The notes: a model not told the origin generated them from the sequence alone. A stretch of DNA of 64,000 nt from an uncultured Gammaproteobacteria bacterium (GCA_913063125.1 CAJXZM010000005.1:1-64000); one strand, 5' to 3'. Positions 6,745 through 15,802 are shown, numbered from the stretch's first letter. Translations and numbers: made by a program.

Positions 6745-8820
6745 TTATTCTGTTTTGATGATTACTGGTGCCAAGGCAAGCTTTAACTTTAGTAGTTCTC
6801 TGAGTTTTGTCTTGTCTTTTGCGCCATCTTTGATCAAGTCGTCAAGATCAGACTCAACTTTTGCTCTCTCAAGGTTGCGTAGCGCGTCGCTTAGCTCTGG
6901 TGCGCTAGCTTCTTGCGGGATTAAAAATTCTTTGGCCGCAAGCTGGGCGAGATGTTCACCTTCTTCGGTGGCGTGCCAGCGGCCGAGAATGGCGGCGGTT
7001 GATGCTTCGGGGCGCTCTCTAAGTAAGGTAAGTAAATCCCTTAATAGTTCCATATAGGGAGACTGGAAGTTCTGTAAGTCTGTGGGTAATTCTGTATTGG
7101 CGGCATCTCTTGGGGTGTGCAAAATAATGCGTATTACTGCGTCGATAATGGGGGTGACAGTGGCGGGAGGTTGGATGGGTTCATCATCCCAGTCGTTTTT
7201 GTAGCCTTTTTTAAATCCTTTTTTGCCTTTCCACGCTTTATTTTTTTTAAATGACTTCTTTTGGCTTGGTCCGGAGTTTGTGTACTGGGATGGGTCAAAG
7301 TTGTCGTTTGATGGTGGGGCTTGGAGGTGGTCTTGTTGAGAATAGTCTGGTTGTGAGTAATCTTGAGGTGGGTAGTGGTGGTCGGCGCTGCCTGTCATGC
7401 CCGCCATATCGTCGCCCATGCTGCCCATCATGTCGTTATAGTCGGGTTGGCCTTGATGTGCTTGCGTTGCTTGGTTTTGCGGGGTTTTGTCAGGGGTTGT
7501 TGTTTCGGTAGTGTGTTTTGGTACGCTGGATACTGAGATTGCCTTTTCCAGATTTTCAGTGGAAAGCTCGGTAATAGCTGCGAGTCTGCCAATCATTAGC
7601 TGTCGAAATACGCCTTGGGGTAGTGTGTCCAGCAAGGGTGCAGCTTGGTTGGCGAGTCGTGCTTTGCCATCCATGGTGTTGACGTCAATATCCGATGATA
7701 GGGCGTCAAAGAAGTGTTCGGACAGTGGTGTTGCGGTACGAAATTGCTCTTCTAGCAGTTCGGGGCCGTCTTTGTTTACGAGTGTGTCGGGGTCTTCGCC
7801 TTCCGGTAGGTACAGGAAGCGAATTTGCCGGCCATCTTTCATGCAGGGTAGGGCGTTCTCTAGCGCTCTGTTGGACGCTTTTCTGCCTGCGGCATCACCG
7901 TCAAAGCAAAAAACCACTTCGCTAACGTAGCGAAAGAGTTTTTCAATATGATCTTGGTTGGATGCGGTGCCGAGGGTGGCAACGGAGTAGTGGATGCCGT
8001 GATGGGTGAGTGCAATAACATCCATGTAGCCTTCAACAACAACAAGTCGCTCAAGTTTCTGGGGGTGCTTGCGGGCATCGTAAAGCCCATAGAGCTCGCG
8101 GCTTTTGTGGAAAACGTCGGTTTCCGGGGAGTTTAGGTATTTGGGTTTGTCGTTGCCCAGTACTCGCCCGCCAAAGGCGATGGTTCTGCCGCGCATGTCC
8201 CGAATTGGGTACATGATGCGGTCACGAAAGCGGTCGTATTCGCGGCCGTTGTCGTTGCGAACAGTCAGGCCTGCATCAATGAGTAATTGTCGCTTAGGTT
8301 CGGTGTCGCCAAATTTGGATATTAGGTTGTCCCAGCCAGGAGGGGCGTAACCTACTTGAAAATGCTTGGCTGTTTCCCCGGAGAGGCCACGACGTTTTAA
8401 ATAGCTGACCGCTTTTTCGCGAACACGGGGGTTTTTGAGTTGTGATTGGAAAAAATGATTGGCTTTATCGAGTATGTTGTAAAGCTCGGAGTTATCTTTT
8501 TTCTTAAACCCTGTGCCGCCTTCTCGGGGCACGTCCATGCCTAGCTTTTTTGCGAGTCCTTCGATGGCTTCGACAAAGTCTTCGCGAACATAGTCCATCT
8601 GAAAGCCGATGGCGTTACCGCTGGCGCCGCAACCAAAGCAGTAGTAGAACTGTTTGTCGGGGCTGACAGTAAAGGAGGGGGTTTTTTCATCGTGAAACGG
8701 GCAGCAGGCTGAGTAGTTCTTGCCTGATTTTTTGAGCCGGACCTGGCTGCCGATTAGGTCTACTAGGTCCGTTCTGGCGAGGACATCATCAATAAAATGT
8801 TCAGGGATTTTTCCTGCCAT
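6745..8820 (-). CDS. dnaG: DNA primase DnaG
   Basis: DnaG makes RNA primers at the replication fork. The zinc site is C40, H43, C61, C64. The TOPRIM core has E263 (VVEGYMDV) and D307/D309 (FDGDAAG). The C-terminal ~140 residues are the helicase-binding domain. At 691 residues the protein is about 110 longer than E. coli DnaG. The excess sits between the polymerase core and the helicase-binding domain (about 432-550). That linker is first rich in Gln, Asp, Met, Pro and Tyr, then strongly basic (KKSFKKNKAWKGKKGFKKGY, about 521-540). The gene lies between yqeY and rpoD in the conserved macromolecular synthesis cluster. Confidence 0.99.
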   Translation of the reverse strand: MAGKIPEHFIDDVLARTDLVDLIGSQVRLKKSGKNYSACCPFHDEKTPSFTVSPDKQFYYCFGCGASGNAIGFQMDYVREDFVEAIEGLAKKLGMDVPREGGTGFKKKDNSELYNILDKANHFFQSQLKNPRVREKAVSYLKRRGLSGETAKHFQVGYAPPGWDNLISKFGDTEPKRQLLIDAGLTVRNDNGREYDRFRDRIMYPIRDMRGRTIAFGGRVLGNDKPKYLNSPETDVFHKSRELYGLYDARKHPQKLERLVVVEGYMDVIALTHHGIHYSVATLGTASNQDHIEKLFRYVSEVVFCFDGDAAGRKASNRALENALPCMKDGRQIRFLYLPEGEDPDTLVNKDGPELLEEQFRTATPLSEHFFDALSSDIDVNTMDGKARLANQAAPLLDTLPQGVFRQLMIGRLAAITELSTENLEKAISVSSVPKHTTETTTPDKTPQNQATQAHQGQPDYNDMMGSMGDDMAGMTGSADHHYPPQDYSQPDYSQQDHLQAPPSNDNFDPSQYTNSGPSQKKSFKKNKAWKGKKGFKKGYKNDWDDEPIQPPATVTPIIDAVIRIILHTPRDAANTELPTDLQNFQSPYMELLRDLLTLLRERPEASTAAILGRWHATEEGEHLAQLAAKEFLIPQEASAPELSDALRNLERAKVESDLDDLIKDGAKDKTKLRELLKLKLALAPVIIKTE

Positions 8821-8858
8821 GGGGGTGTGTTCGCCGCTGGTTTAGCTAGTGTCGAATG

Positions 8859-9305
8859 TTAACTAAGTCGTGCTTTAATTTGTTTGCTGACGTCACCCAT
8901 GTCTGCTTTGCCTTGAAGTTGGGGTTTTAATAATCCCATTACCTTGCCCATGTCCTTCATACCTTCAGCGCCAGTGCTGCTGATGGCTGAATCGATCAGG
9001 GTGTTGATCTCGTCTTCGGTTAAGGCTTTTGGCATAAATTCTTGCAATACAGTGATTTCAAAGCGCTCCACGGACGCAAGATCTTCGCGGTTAGCTGTTT
9101 CGTATTGCTGGGCAGAATCTTTGCGTTGTTTGATCATTTTGTCGAGAACGGCAAGAACGCGGACATCATCAGGGTCTATGCGTTCGTCAACTTCAATTTG
9201 CTTAAGGGCCGCGGTAGCCATGCGAAGGGGGTTGAGGTGGTCTTTTTGCTTGGCCTTCATCGCGGTGATAACGGCTTTGTTTAACTGGTCTCTAAGCGCT
9301 GACAT
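8859..9305 (-). CDS. yqeY: GatB/YqeY domain protein
   Basis: This 148-residue protein is entirely a GatB/YqeY domain, related to the tRNA-binding tail of the GatB amidotransferase subunit. It carries the typical TAALKQIEVDERID and LLKPQLQGKADMGDVSK segments. The family has no firmly established role in bacteria; tRNA or ribosome contact is plausible. It sits between rpsU and dnaG, its usual position in pseudomonads and relatives, and the 38-base gap to dnaG suggests co-transcription. Confidence 0.95.
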   Translation of the reverse strand: MSALRDQLNKAVITAMKAKQKDHLNPLRMATAALKQIEVDERIDPDDVRVLAVLDKMIKQRKDSAQQYETANREDLASVERFEITVLQEFMPKALTEDEINTLIDSAISSTGAEGMKDMGKVMGLLKPQLQGKADMGDVSKQIKARLS

Positions 9306-9339
9306 TGGGCTTCCTTAATAAATAATTACAAACACAAAT

Positions 9340-9367
9340 ACGCCGGACAGGTTTTCCTGTACAGCGT
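9340..9367 (-). terminator. Imperfect hairpin between rpsU and yqeY, possible attenuator
   Basis: On the minus strand the sequence folds into a 12-pair stem with two mismatches around an AAAA loop (ACAGG / CCTGT core) and is followed by a T-rich but broken run. It lies 50 bases after rpsU. In E. coli an internal terminator after rpsU keeps dnaG expression low; this could play that part, but the U-tract is poor. Confidence 0.35.
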
Positions 9368-9417
9368 AAGAGTGATCGAGGATCTGTGAAGTGTTAGCTT
9401 AACAGGCTTGACAGATT

Positions 9418-9633
9418 CTAGTAGAGGCGCTTGCGACGAATAGTTTCGCGAGAAACTTTCTTGGCGTGACGCTTAACAGCTGCAGCGGCTTTGCGCTTGC
9501 GAACTTGAGTTGGCTTTTCGTAGTATTCGCGACGACGTACTTCAGCTAGTACACCTGCTTTTTCACAAGAACGCTTAAAACGACGTAGTGCTACGTCAAA
9601 TGGCTCGTTATCTTTTACCTTTACCTGAGGCAT
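9418..9633 (-). CDS. rpsU: 30S ribosomal protein S21
   Basis: S21 is a small basic protein of the 30S platform near the anti-Shine-Dalgarno end of 16S rRNA. The 71 residues have the same length as the E. coli protein and contain the family signature [20 protein letters not shown], then a Lys/Arg-rich tail ending RLY. It heads the rpsU-yqeY-dnaG-rpoD gene set and is divergent from tsaD, as in E. coli and Pseudomonas. Its upstream region carries an unusual four-copy 12-bp repeat (9683-9730). Confidence 0.99.
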   Translation of the reverse strand: MPQVKVKDNEPFDVALRRFKRSCEKAGVLAEVRRREYYEKPTQVRKRKAAAAVKRHAKKVSRETIRRKRLY

Positions 9634-9682
9634 TAATCGTACCTTTGTATTTAATGGGTTAACTTCATTTTAGAGGTTCTTT

Positions 9683-9730
9683 GTAGTAACTCTCGTAGTG
9701 ACTTTAGTCGTAACTACGGTAGTAACTACC
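9683..9730. repeat. Four tandem 12-bp repeats upstream of rpsU
   Basis: A 9-base unit GTAGTAACT followed by three variable bases occurs four times in exact 12-base register: 9683 (GTAGTAACT), 9695 (GTAGTGACT), 9707 (GTCGTAACT) and 9719 (GTAGTAACT). The array is 50 bases upstream of the rpsU start and could lie in its promoter or leader. It is also about 180 bases upstream of tsaD. Phased repeats like this suggest repeated protein binding, but the binding factor is unknown. Confidence 0.8.
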
Positions 9731-9913
9731 AAAACATCTAAATCAGATCCTGTATCCATCTCAGTAGAGCCGAAACAATAGGGCTCCAGATTTGGGGCGT
9801 GAATTGTAATCTTAATGCTAGAGAATTGCAAAACCTGTTTAGCAGGTTATTATGTTCGGCATTAAATACGGTGGTGTAATGCACTTAAACCCAATTGAAA
9901 ATAAAGGTGGCCT

Positions 9914-10942
9914 GTGAAAGTACTTGGAATTGAGACGTCGTGTGATGAAACAGGTATTGCTCTGTATGACAGTGATACCGGGCTCTTGGGGCATGCATTG
10001 TATAGTCAAATTGAGCTGCATCAGGATTATGGTGGTGTTGTGCCTGAATTAGCGTCTCGGGATCATGTGCGAAAGATTATTCCTCTGATTCGCCAGGTTA
10101 TGAAAGAATCAGGTGTTATAAAGCAAGATATTGATGCCGTAGCCTATACGGCTGGCCCTGGATTGGTTGGTGCGTTGCTGGTTGGAGCGTCTGTCGGTAA
10201 AAGTATTGCCTATGGTTGGGGGGTGCCTGCTATCCCTGTCCACCACATGGAGGGTCATCTTTTGGCACCAATGCTTGAAGATAATCCACCAGAAATGCCC
10301 TTTTTGGCATTGTTGGTCAGTGGTGGGCACACTCAGCTGATTGGCGTTGATAATTACAGCGAATATACCATTTTAGGCGAGTCTTTGGATGATGCAGCGG
10401 GGGAGGCTTTTGATAAAGCTGCCAAAATGCTGGGGCTGGACTATCCTGGAGGGCCCGCAATTGCAAAGGCTGCGAAGGGGGGTGACGATAGTAGGTTTAC
10501 ATTCCCGCGGCCAATGATCGGCAAGCCAGGGCTAAATTTTAGCTTCAGTGGGCTTAAGACGTACTGCATGAATACAATTGATGACTGCGTTGAGTTAGAA
10601 GGTGGGCTTACTGAGCAGACTCGTAGCGATATAGCCTGTGCATTTCAGACGGCAGTTGTTGATACGTTGACGTTGAAGTGCAAGCGTGCCATCAAGCAAA
10701 CAGATTATAAACGTTTGGTAATAGCCGGTGGTGTGAGTGCAAATACACTGCTGCGTGAGCGGTTGAAGAGTGTTATGGGGGGTATGGGGGTTGAGGTTTA
10801 TTATCCTCGATTAGAATTTTGTACCGATAATGGTGCGATGATTGCGTTTGCAGGTTGTCAGCGTTTATTGGCGGGCGAGGTGTCTGACTATGCAATCCAG
10901 GTGAAGGCGCGTTGGCCGTTAGATCAGCTTACGAGCGGTTAG
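9914..10942 (+). CDS. tsaD: tRNA threonylcarbamoyltransferase TsaD
   Basis: TsaD (Gcp/YgjD), with TsaB and TsaE, transfers threonylcarbamoyl to A37 of tRNAs that read ANN codons. The 342-residue protein opens with [15 protein letters not shown] and has the metal-binding HHMEGHL motif (about residues 111-117), [10 protein letters not shown], and a C-terminal [10 protein letters not shown]. The start is GTG at 9914, chosen from the AAAGGTGG ribosome-binding site a few bases before it and from the family N-terminus. It is divergent from rpsU, and its stop overlaps the convergent plsY stop by 4 bases. Confidence 0.98.
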   Translation: MKVLGIETSCDETGIALYDSDTGLLGHALYSQIELHQDYGGVVPELASRDHVRKIIPLIRQVMKESGVIKQDIDAVAYTAGPGLVGALLVGASVGKSIAYGWGVPAIPVHHMEGHLLAPMLEDNPPEMPFLALLVSGGHTQLIGVDNYSEYTILGESLDDAAGEAFDKAAKMLGLDYPGGPAIAKAAKGGDDSRFTFPRPMIGKPGLNFSFSGLKTYCMNTIDDCVELEGGLTEQTRSDIACAFQTAVVDTLTLKCKRAIKQTDYKRLVIAGGVSANTLLRERLKSVMGGMGVEVYYPRLEFCTDNGAMIAFAGCQRLLAGEVSDYAIQVKARWPLDQLTSG

Positions 10943-11598
10943 TGATGTTTTTGGTTGTCGTTGCTTTTATCGACGTTAGCTTCATCAACGTCGTGTTCCT
11001 CAAAACTACGTTCATTGCCTCGATAAAGACTAAGCATATTTTGTCGGTGGCTAAGAATAAGTAACAGTGACATGGTTGCGATAATCGGTAGATAGCTGCT
11101 TTGAAGCGCGCTTGGTACGGTTAGGGTAAAATAAATGGGGGCTGCTGCCCAGCTAACGAGGGCGGCTATAGAGGCTGTTCGGGTCATTATGATGGTACCA
11201 ATCCAGGTACCGATTACCAGTAGCCCTGCAGGCCAATGTAAGGCCAGAGCGACTCCCATGGCGGTGGCGACGCCTTTGCCCCCTCTAAAATCAAAATATA
11301 CAGGAAAGAGGTGTCCTAAAAAGGCACAAAATCCACATAAAGCAAGAACAATTGGGGGGGCGTTTAGCTCCATGGCGATTAAAATGGGAACAATTCCTTT
11401 AGCAATATCTCCCAGTAATGTCGCAACCGCTGCAAGTTTTCCTGCTGCACGTAAAACATTGGTTGTGCCAGGGTTCTGTGAACCTGTTGAGCGAGGGTCT
11501 TCAAGGCCTAATACGCGGCAAATTAATATTGCAGAGGAAATTGATCCCATTAAGTAGGATAATAGCCACAACACAATAACTAATACGGTATTCAGAAT
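10939..11598 (-). CDS. plsY: Glycerol-3-phosphate acyltransferase PlsY
   Basis: PlsY uses acyl phosphate to acylate glycerol-3-phosphate in the inner membrane, the first step of phospholipid synthesis with PlsX. The sequence has five hydrophobic segments and the three PlsY motifs: the [12 protein letters not shown] glycine/asparagine loop, then [18 protein letters not shown], then [12 protein letters not shown]. The first standard start codon is GTG at 11574, but it has no ribosome-binding site and gives an N-terminus about 6-8 residues short. A good GAAAGGAAAC site lies at 11601-11610 and fits ATT at 11598 or CTG at 11595 in the same frame, so I extend the gene there. The fallback start is 11574. 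The gene overlaps tsaD tail to tail. Confidence 0.9.
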   Translation of the reverse strand: MLNTVLVIVLWLLSYLMGSISSAILICRVLGLEDPRSTGSQNPGTTNVLRAAGKLAAVATLLGDIAKGIVPILIAMELNAPPIVLALCGFCAFLGHLFPVYFDFRGGKGVATAMGVALALHWPAGLLVIGTWIGTIIMTRTASIAALVSWAAAPIYFTLTVPSALQSSYLPIIATMSLLLILSHRQNMLSLYRGNERSFEEHDVDEANVDKSNDNQKHH

Positions 11599-11674
11599 TC
11601 GTTTCCTTTCAAGGTTCGCGTCTAGCGGCGTTTTCTAGGATAATTACGTTTTATTAAAACAAATGGTTTGATGA

Positions 11675-12031
11675 ATGGATATAGTTTATATACGCGAGTT
11701 AAATATTAAGACGGTTATCGGGATCTTTGATTGGGAGCGCAATATTAAGCAAACCGTTAGCTTGGATTTAGAGATGGGTACGGATATCGCCAAAGCGGCG
11801 GCTACCGATCATATTGATGACACCTTAGATTATAAAGCAGTGTCTAAACGGCTTATTGCTTTTATTGAAGCCAGTGAGTTTCAGCTGGTGGAAACGATGG
11901 CTGAGCGAGTTACTGAGATTGTACGGGAAGAGTTTTCAGTGCCTTGGGTTCGATTGCGTTTAAGTAAGCCTGGTGCTGTTCGTGGGTCAAAGGATGTTGG
12001 TGTTGTGATTGAGCGGGGAGAAAAGATCTAA
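11675..12031 (+). CDS. folB: Dihydroneopterin aldolase FolB
   Basis: FolB cleaves 7,8-dihydroneopterin to 6-hydroxymethyl-dihydropterin and glycolaldehyde in folate synthesis. The 118 residues include the typical start MDIVYIRELNIKTVIGIFDW with the catalytic Glu region, and the C-terminal LSKPGAVRGSKDVGVVIERG with the catalytic Lys. The stop codon directly abuts the folK start, so the two consecutive pathway steps are co-expressed. The position after plsY matches E. coli and Pseudomonas. Confidence 0.97.
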   Translation: MDIVYIRELNIKTVIGIFDWERNIKQTVSLDLEMGTDIAKAAATDHIDDTLDYKAVSKRLIAFIEASEFQLVETMAERVTEIVREEFSVPWVRLRLSKPGAVRGSKDVGVVIERGEKI

Positions 12032-12526
12032 ATGGCTCGAGCGTACCTTAGTTTAGGCAGCAATATTGATCGAGAAAGCCATATAAAGGCGGGTCTCGAT
12101 GCGTTGGCGCGTGAATTTGGCGCGTTAACGTTGTCCCCTGTGTATGAAAGTGAATCGGTAGGGTTTGATGGCGATGCATTTTATAATCTTGTGGTTGCCA
12201 TAGAGTCTGACCTTTCTGTCGGTGAACTAAATTTCATTATGAAACGCATTGAAGATGATAACGGGCGCTCTCGCCAGGGGCCGCGTTTTAGTGCGCGTAC
12301 GTTGGATATCGATATTTTGCTAGTGGGTGAGTTGTGTGGTGAGTTTGATGGCGTGCAGTTACCGAGAGATGAAATAGAAAAAAATGCGTTTGTGTTATTA
12401 CCCTTGGTCGATATCGCTGCAGAAGAAAAACATCCGTTGTTAGCAATATCCTACGCTGAAATGTGGAAGGCGTATAAAAAAGAACAAAAATTGTGGCAGG
12501 TGACGTTTGAGTGGGAGGCTATATAG
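12032..12526 (+). CDS. folK: 2-amino-4-hydroxy-6-hydroxymethyldihydropteridine pyrophosphokinase FolK
   Basis: FolK moves pyrophosphate from ATP to hydroxymethyl-dihydropterin, the step after FolB. The 164-residue protein begins ARAYLSLGSNIDRESH and has GPRFSARTLDIDILLVGE, which holds the two metal-binding Asp residues (DID). It starts with no gap after folB. Its last 8 bases overlap the end of the convergent reductase gene. Confidence 0.97.
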   Translation: MARAYLSLGSNIDRESHIKAGLDALAREFGALTLSPVYESESVGFDGDAFYNLVVAIESDLSVGELNFIMKRIEDDNGRSRQGPRFSARTLDIDILLVGELCGEFDGVQLPRDEIEKNAFVLLPLVDIAAEEKHPLLAISYAEMWKAYKKEQKLWQVTFEWEAI

Positions 12527-13280
12527 AGCGCCCACCGTCCACTGCAATAATTTGTCCTGTTATATAGGGCGATGTGGCTAAAAATATGATTGTTTTCGCA
12601 ATATCTTCCAGCGTTCCAAGTCGCTCCAGTGGGATGCCTGATAAGATGTTGTTTTTTTCTTCGGCTGTCACCTCAGCTTCCGGTTTGGGCCAAAGAATTG
12701 CTCCGGGAGCAACACCATTAACACGGATGTTAGGAGCAAGTTCTTTTGCTAGTGACCGCGTCATCATCTGCAATGCACTTTTTGCCATACAATAAACGGT
12801 ATGATTTTTTAGTGGTGCGCTAGCGTGGATGTCGATCATATTAACGATGTTACCCTGATGTTTTGCTAATGTTGGTGCAAGTTCTTGGCTAAGAAAAAAG
12901 GGCGCTTTGCAGTTGCTAGCAAAAAGGTCGTCCCAGTGCTCTGTTGATGTTTCACCTATCGCAGTAGGGAAAAAACTAGACGCATTATTGATGAGTAAAT
13001 CCAAGCGCTGCCAATGTTGCACGCTTTGTTGGCAGAGCTGTTGTATATCACTTGGTTTATTTAAGTCAGCGTGTAAGCAGGTGCAGGAATTTTCTCGGGT
13101 CTGATTGAGTGTATCCGTTAACGTTTGAGCCTCAATAGCGGAGTGGCGATAATGAATGACGATGTTATAACCTTGTTGATGTAGCAGTATTGCTGTGGCA
13201 GCCCCGAGGCGTTGTGACGCCCCGGTTATGAGGGCAACAGGGGGGGCAGCAGCAGAAGGAGTAACAAAGGGGGCGCTCAT
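12519..13280 (-). CDS. FolM-like pteridine reductase (short-chain dehydrogenase)
   Basis: A 253-residue classical SDR. The cofactor motif is TGASQRLGAA; an Arg inside this motif (QRLG) is typical of pteridine reductases such as FolM and PTR1, where it helps bind NADPH. The active site is YCMAK, and the C-terminus ITGQIIAVDGGRSI is family-typical. Likely reaction: NADPH reduction of dihydromonapterin or dihydrofolate. It lies tail to tail with folK, which supports a pterin role. Its ATG overlaps the stop of the upstream hydrolase (ATGA), so the two are translationally coupled. A general 3-oxoacyl-ACP reductase role cannot be excluded. Confidence 0.8.
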   Translation of the reverse strand: MSAPFVTPSAAAPPVALITGASQRLGAATAILLHQQGYNIVIHYRHSAIEAQTLTDTLNQTRENSCTCLHADLNKPSDIQQLCQQSVQHWQRLDLLINNASSFFPTAIGETSTEHWDDLFASNCKAPFFLSQELAPTLAKHQGNIVNMIDIHASAPLKNHTVYCMAKSALQMMTRSLAKELAPNIRVNGVAPGAILWPKPEAEVTAEEKNNILSGIPLERLGTLEDIAKTIIFLATSPYITGQIIAVDGGRSI

Positions 13281-14209
13281 TGATTTTTCTCAATAAATGC
13301 AATCACATCGTTTGCCGTTCGTTTCGGTGCTTCTTCCATGGGGATGTGCCCGAGATCAGGGTACATGATAACGCTTGAATTAGGGATCTTCTCTTTTAAC
13401 AGATTGGCGTACTTAGGATGAATCCATGAGTCCTTTTCGCCCCAAAGTATTAGTGTTGGGATATTCAGTTCTGATAGTTTTGGTAAAAGGGAAAAATCGG
13501 CTGGCTGGCTAAGGCGATAGTTGTTTGCTCCTCGGTTACCTTCTCGCAAGGTCATGTCAAAATACAGCTGTGCTTTGGCATCGGTTAGTTTGCTAGTGTC
13601 TCCATAGACTTGTTTTATGGTATTGGTGACAACCCATTGAGGGGTGATATATTCAGTGATGGTATTGATGACAGGGGTGGCTTGAAGTTCAAGCATAAAG
13701 GGGAGGGACTCTTGCGAAGGAATACCTGCGGAATCTACCAATATTAAATGGCTCACGTCTTGGGGGTATAAGGCGGCATAGTTCCAAGCGATAGCGCCGC
13801 CTCGTGAATTACCTGCTAATACGAACTGATCAAGCTCAAGCTTTTCAGCAAGAGACTTCAAAAAAGTTGCTGTGTATGGCCAGTCATATTGCTTGTTGGG
13901 GTGAGGGCCGGTAAGTCCGTGACCAGGAAAGTCGAGGCTAATAATGCGGAATTGATTGTTAAGTTCTTTGACCCACCCTTCCCAGGTATGAAGTGACGCG
14001 TTGGAGCCATGAATTAATACCATGGTGGGAGAACCAGCCGGTAGACCTTCATCTCGATAGTGCACTGACATGCCATCAATGTCGATAAAGTGAGAATATT
14101 GATTGGTATAGATTGGCTTTAGTGTTTCGAGTGATTTGTCGAGATTGATGCTATAAAAAAGTCCTACGCCGATGGCGAGTGCGGCGATAGCGAGTATGGT
14201 TTTTTTCAT
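13277..14209 (-). CDS. Alpha/beta hydrolase, membrane-anchored or exported
   Basis: The 310-residue protein begins with a hydrophobic N-terminal segment (KKTILAIAALAIGVGLFYSI) that would anchor or export it, followed by an alpha/beta-hydrolase fold. Visible elements are the oxyanion-hole HGSNASLHTW, the nucleophile elbow AGNSRGG (Ser inside GxSxG), the acid in LWGEKDSWIHP and the His in DLGHIPMEEAP. The substrate is unknown; esterase or lipase-like activity on a small ester is plausible. It is upstream of, and overlaps by four bases, the FolM-like reductase. It lies where pseudomonads have folK next to cca, so the pair looks like an insertion. Confidence 0.85.
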   Translation of the reverse strand: MKKTILAIAALAIGVGLFYSINLDKSLETLKPIYTNQYSHFIDIDGMSVHYRDEGLPAGSPTMVLIHGSNASLHTWEGWVKELNNQFRIISLDFPGHGLTGPHPNKQYDWPYTATFLKSLAEKLELDQFVLAGNSRGGAIAWNYAALYPQDVSHLILVDSAGIPSQESLPFMLELQATPVINTITEYITPQWVVTNTIKQVYGDTSKLTDAKAQLYFDMTLREGNRGANNYRLSQPADFSLLPKLSELNIPTLILWGEKDSWIHPKYANLLKEKIPNSSVIMYPDLGHIPMEEAPKRTANDVIAFIEKNQ

Positions 14210-14273
14210 GATGGGTTCCTGTTATTTATTGGGCAGCTTCTTGTTACTCCCAAAAAATTGATGTTAGCGATAA

Positions 14274-14411
14274 GTGCAGTATTAGTAATGTGCTTTTAGA
14301 AACATCTGCGGCATGGACGCTGCAGTTGAGCCCGGAGCCTGCCCCTCGAGCGCAGTGAGTGCATGGATGCAATATTTTGCGTTTTCCGAAAGCATATTGC
14401 TAATACTGCAC
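14274..14411. repeat. 138-bp element with 29-bp imperfect terminal inverted repeats
   Basis: The left end begins GTGCAGTATTAGTAATGTGC and the complement of the right end begins GTGCAGTATTAGCAATATGC. The match runs for 29 bases with four mismatches. The interior is GC-richer and has no open frame; it contains GCATGGACGC and GCATGGATGC. The element lies between cca and the hydrolase. No clear target-site duplication was seen at the flanks. It looks like a small non-autonomous mobile element (MITE) or a large folded intergenic repeat. No second copy occurs in this window. Confidence 0.6.
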
Positions 14412-14442
14412 GCTCTCTTAGATCCGTGAAGAATAGGTTTTT

Positions 14443-15699
14443 CTACTGTGATGCTTGAGTATAATTATTCTTAAGTCCCTTGAGTGCCTTTATTCGTCGT
14501 TGTCGAATTTCACTTCCAAGAGCTTCTCCCCTAAAGCCAAGATCAAGAATAGTTTTAGGGTCAACGTGCTTGAGAGTGGCCGCGGCATCGGTCAGGTAAT
14601 CTGACTGTGCATAATCTCTATTTTCAAACCCTGTGCGACCTTTCGCATCGGCCTCACAGGCAGCTAAAAATAGCGGCAGCGTTTCTGGGCGACGTAATAC
14701 ATCAAGGGCCTCCAATAAGCGCATAACGGTTGACGGTTTTAGTTCAAAGGCAATGTGGCATTGTGTGTGATAGCGGGATACCAGTGTGGCAATACGTGCT
14801 GCATGACTGGGTACTTTGTACTGCTTGCATAATGCTTTTGTTAGAAACTCGCTAATGTCCTCATGGCCGTGGTGGGACGGTAGAATGTCTTCAGGTGTCT
14901 TTCCTTTACCAAGGTCATGAACAAGCGCTGCAAAGCGGATGGCGAGTTGTTCTTGTTGTTCAAAATGCTGGCTTGCGATGACTGCTTGATCTAGCACCAT
15001 CAGTGTGTGTAAACCAGTGTCAATTTCGGGGTGGTGTTTGGCTGGTTGGGGCACGCCAAATAACGCGTCGAGATCGGGGAATAATGCGGCAAGTGCTTTG
15101 CATCGTCGCAAGGTCTCAAAATAAAGACGAGGATTGGGTTCTAATAACGCCTTTTCAGTTTCAGCCCACACTCGCTCAACGGTAAGGTTCTCTAGTTCAC
15201 CGGATTGACTGATTGTTGTCATTAGCTGAAGGGTTTCTTCTGCGACGCTAAAACCTAGGCCCCCGTAACGTGCATGAAAACGTGCTACGCGAAGAACGCG
15301 AAGAGGGTCTTCAATAAAGGCTTCTGAAACGTGCCTAAGTATTTTTTTATCGAGGTCTTGTTGACCATTGAATGGGTCAATGATGTCCCCTGTTGGGGAT
15401 TCTGCCATTGCATTAATGGTGAGGTCTCGACGGGATAAATCCTCCTCAAGGGATACGTCTCCGCCGGCGTAGCACTCAAATCCGCCATAGCCAGCGCCGG
15501 TCTTTCTTTCGGTGCGAGCAAGGGCGTATTCCTCGCCACTGGTGGGGTGAATAAATACAGGGAAATCGCTACCCACTTGCTGGTAATTCTTGGCCAGCAT
15601 TTTTTCTGGGGAGCTACCGACTACAACCCAGTCCCTGTCTTTGATGGACAGATTTAATAATTTATCGCGAACAGCGCCGCCAACGAGATATACATTCAT
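14443..15699 (-). CDS. cca: CCA-adding enzyme (multifunctional CCA protein)
   Basis: This enzyme adds or repairs the 3' CCA of tRNAs. The N-terminus has YLVGGAVRDKLL and DRDWVVVG, the nucleotidyltransferase core, with RRDLTINAMA further on. The C-terminal half has an HD domain (LVHDLGKGKTPED), as in the multifunctional enterobacterial form with phosphodiesterase and phosphatase activity. The frame is open to 15774, but the family N-terminus (MNVYLVGGAVRD) places the start at 15699. No strong ribosome-binding site precedes it. The resulting 418 residues fit the E. coli length of about 412. The position close to folB/folK is conserved in pseudomonads. Confidence 0.96.
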   Translation of the reverse strand: MNVYLVGGAVRDKLLNLSIKDRDWVVVGSSPEKMLAKNYQQVGSDFPVFIHPTSGEEYALARTERKTGAGYGGFECYAGGDVSLEEDLSRRDLTINAMAESPTGDIIDPFNGQQDLDKKILRHVSEAFIEDPLRVLRVARFHARYGGLGFSVAEETLQLMTTISQSGELENLTVERVWAETEKALLEPNPRLYFETLRRCKALAALFPDLDALFGVPQPAKHHPEIDTGLHTLMVLDQAVIASQHFEQQEQLAIRFAALVHDLGKGKTPEDILPSHHGHEDISEFLTKALCKQYKVPSHAARIATLVSRYHTQCHIAFELKPSTVMRLLEALDVLRRPETLPLFLAACEADAKGRTGFENRDYAQSDYLTDAAATLKHVDPKTILDLGFRGEALGSEIRQRRIKALKGLKNNYTQASQ

Positions 15700-15802
15700 A
15701 AAAAATAACAGAAAAGTAGTTGACCTTTTTGACACCTTGAACGAACATTCAAAGCATGAATACTTTAAACACATTATCAGTCCAGCATTACAGCGTCAAA
15801 TT

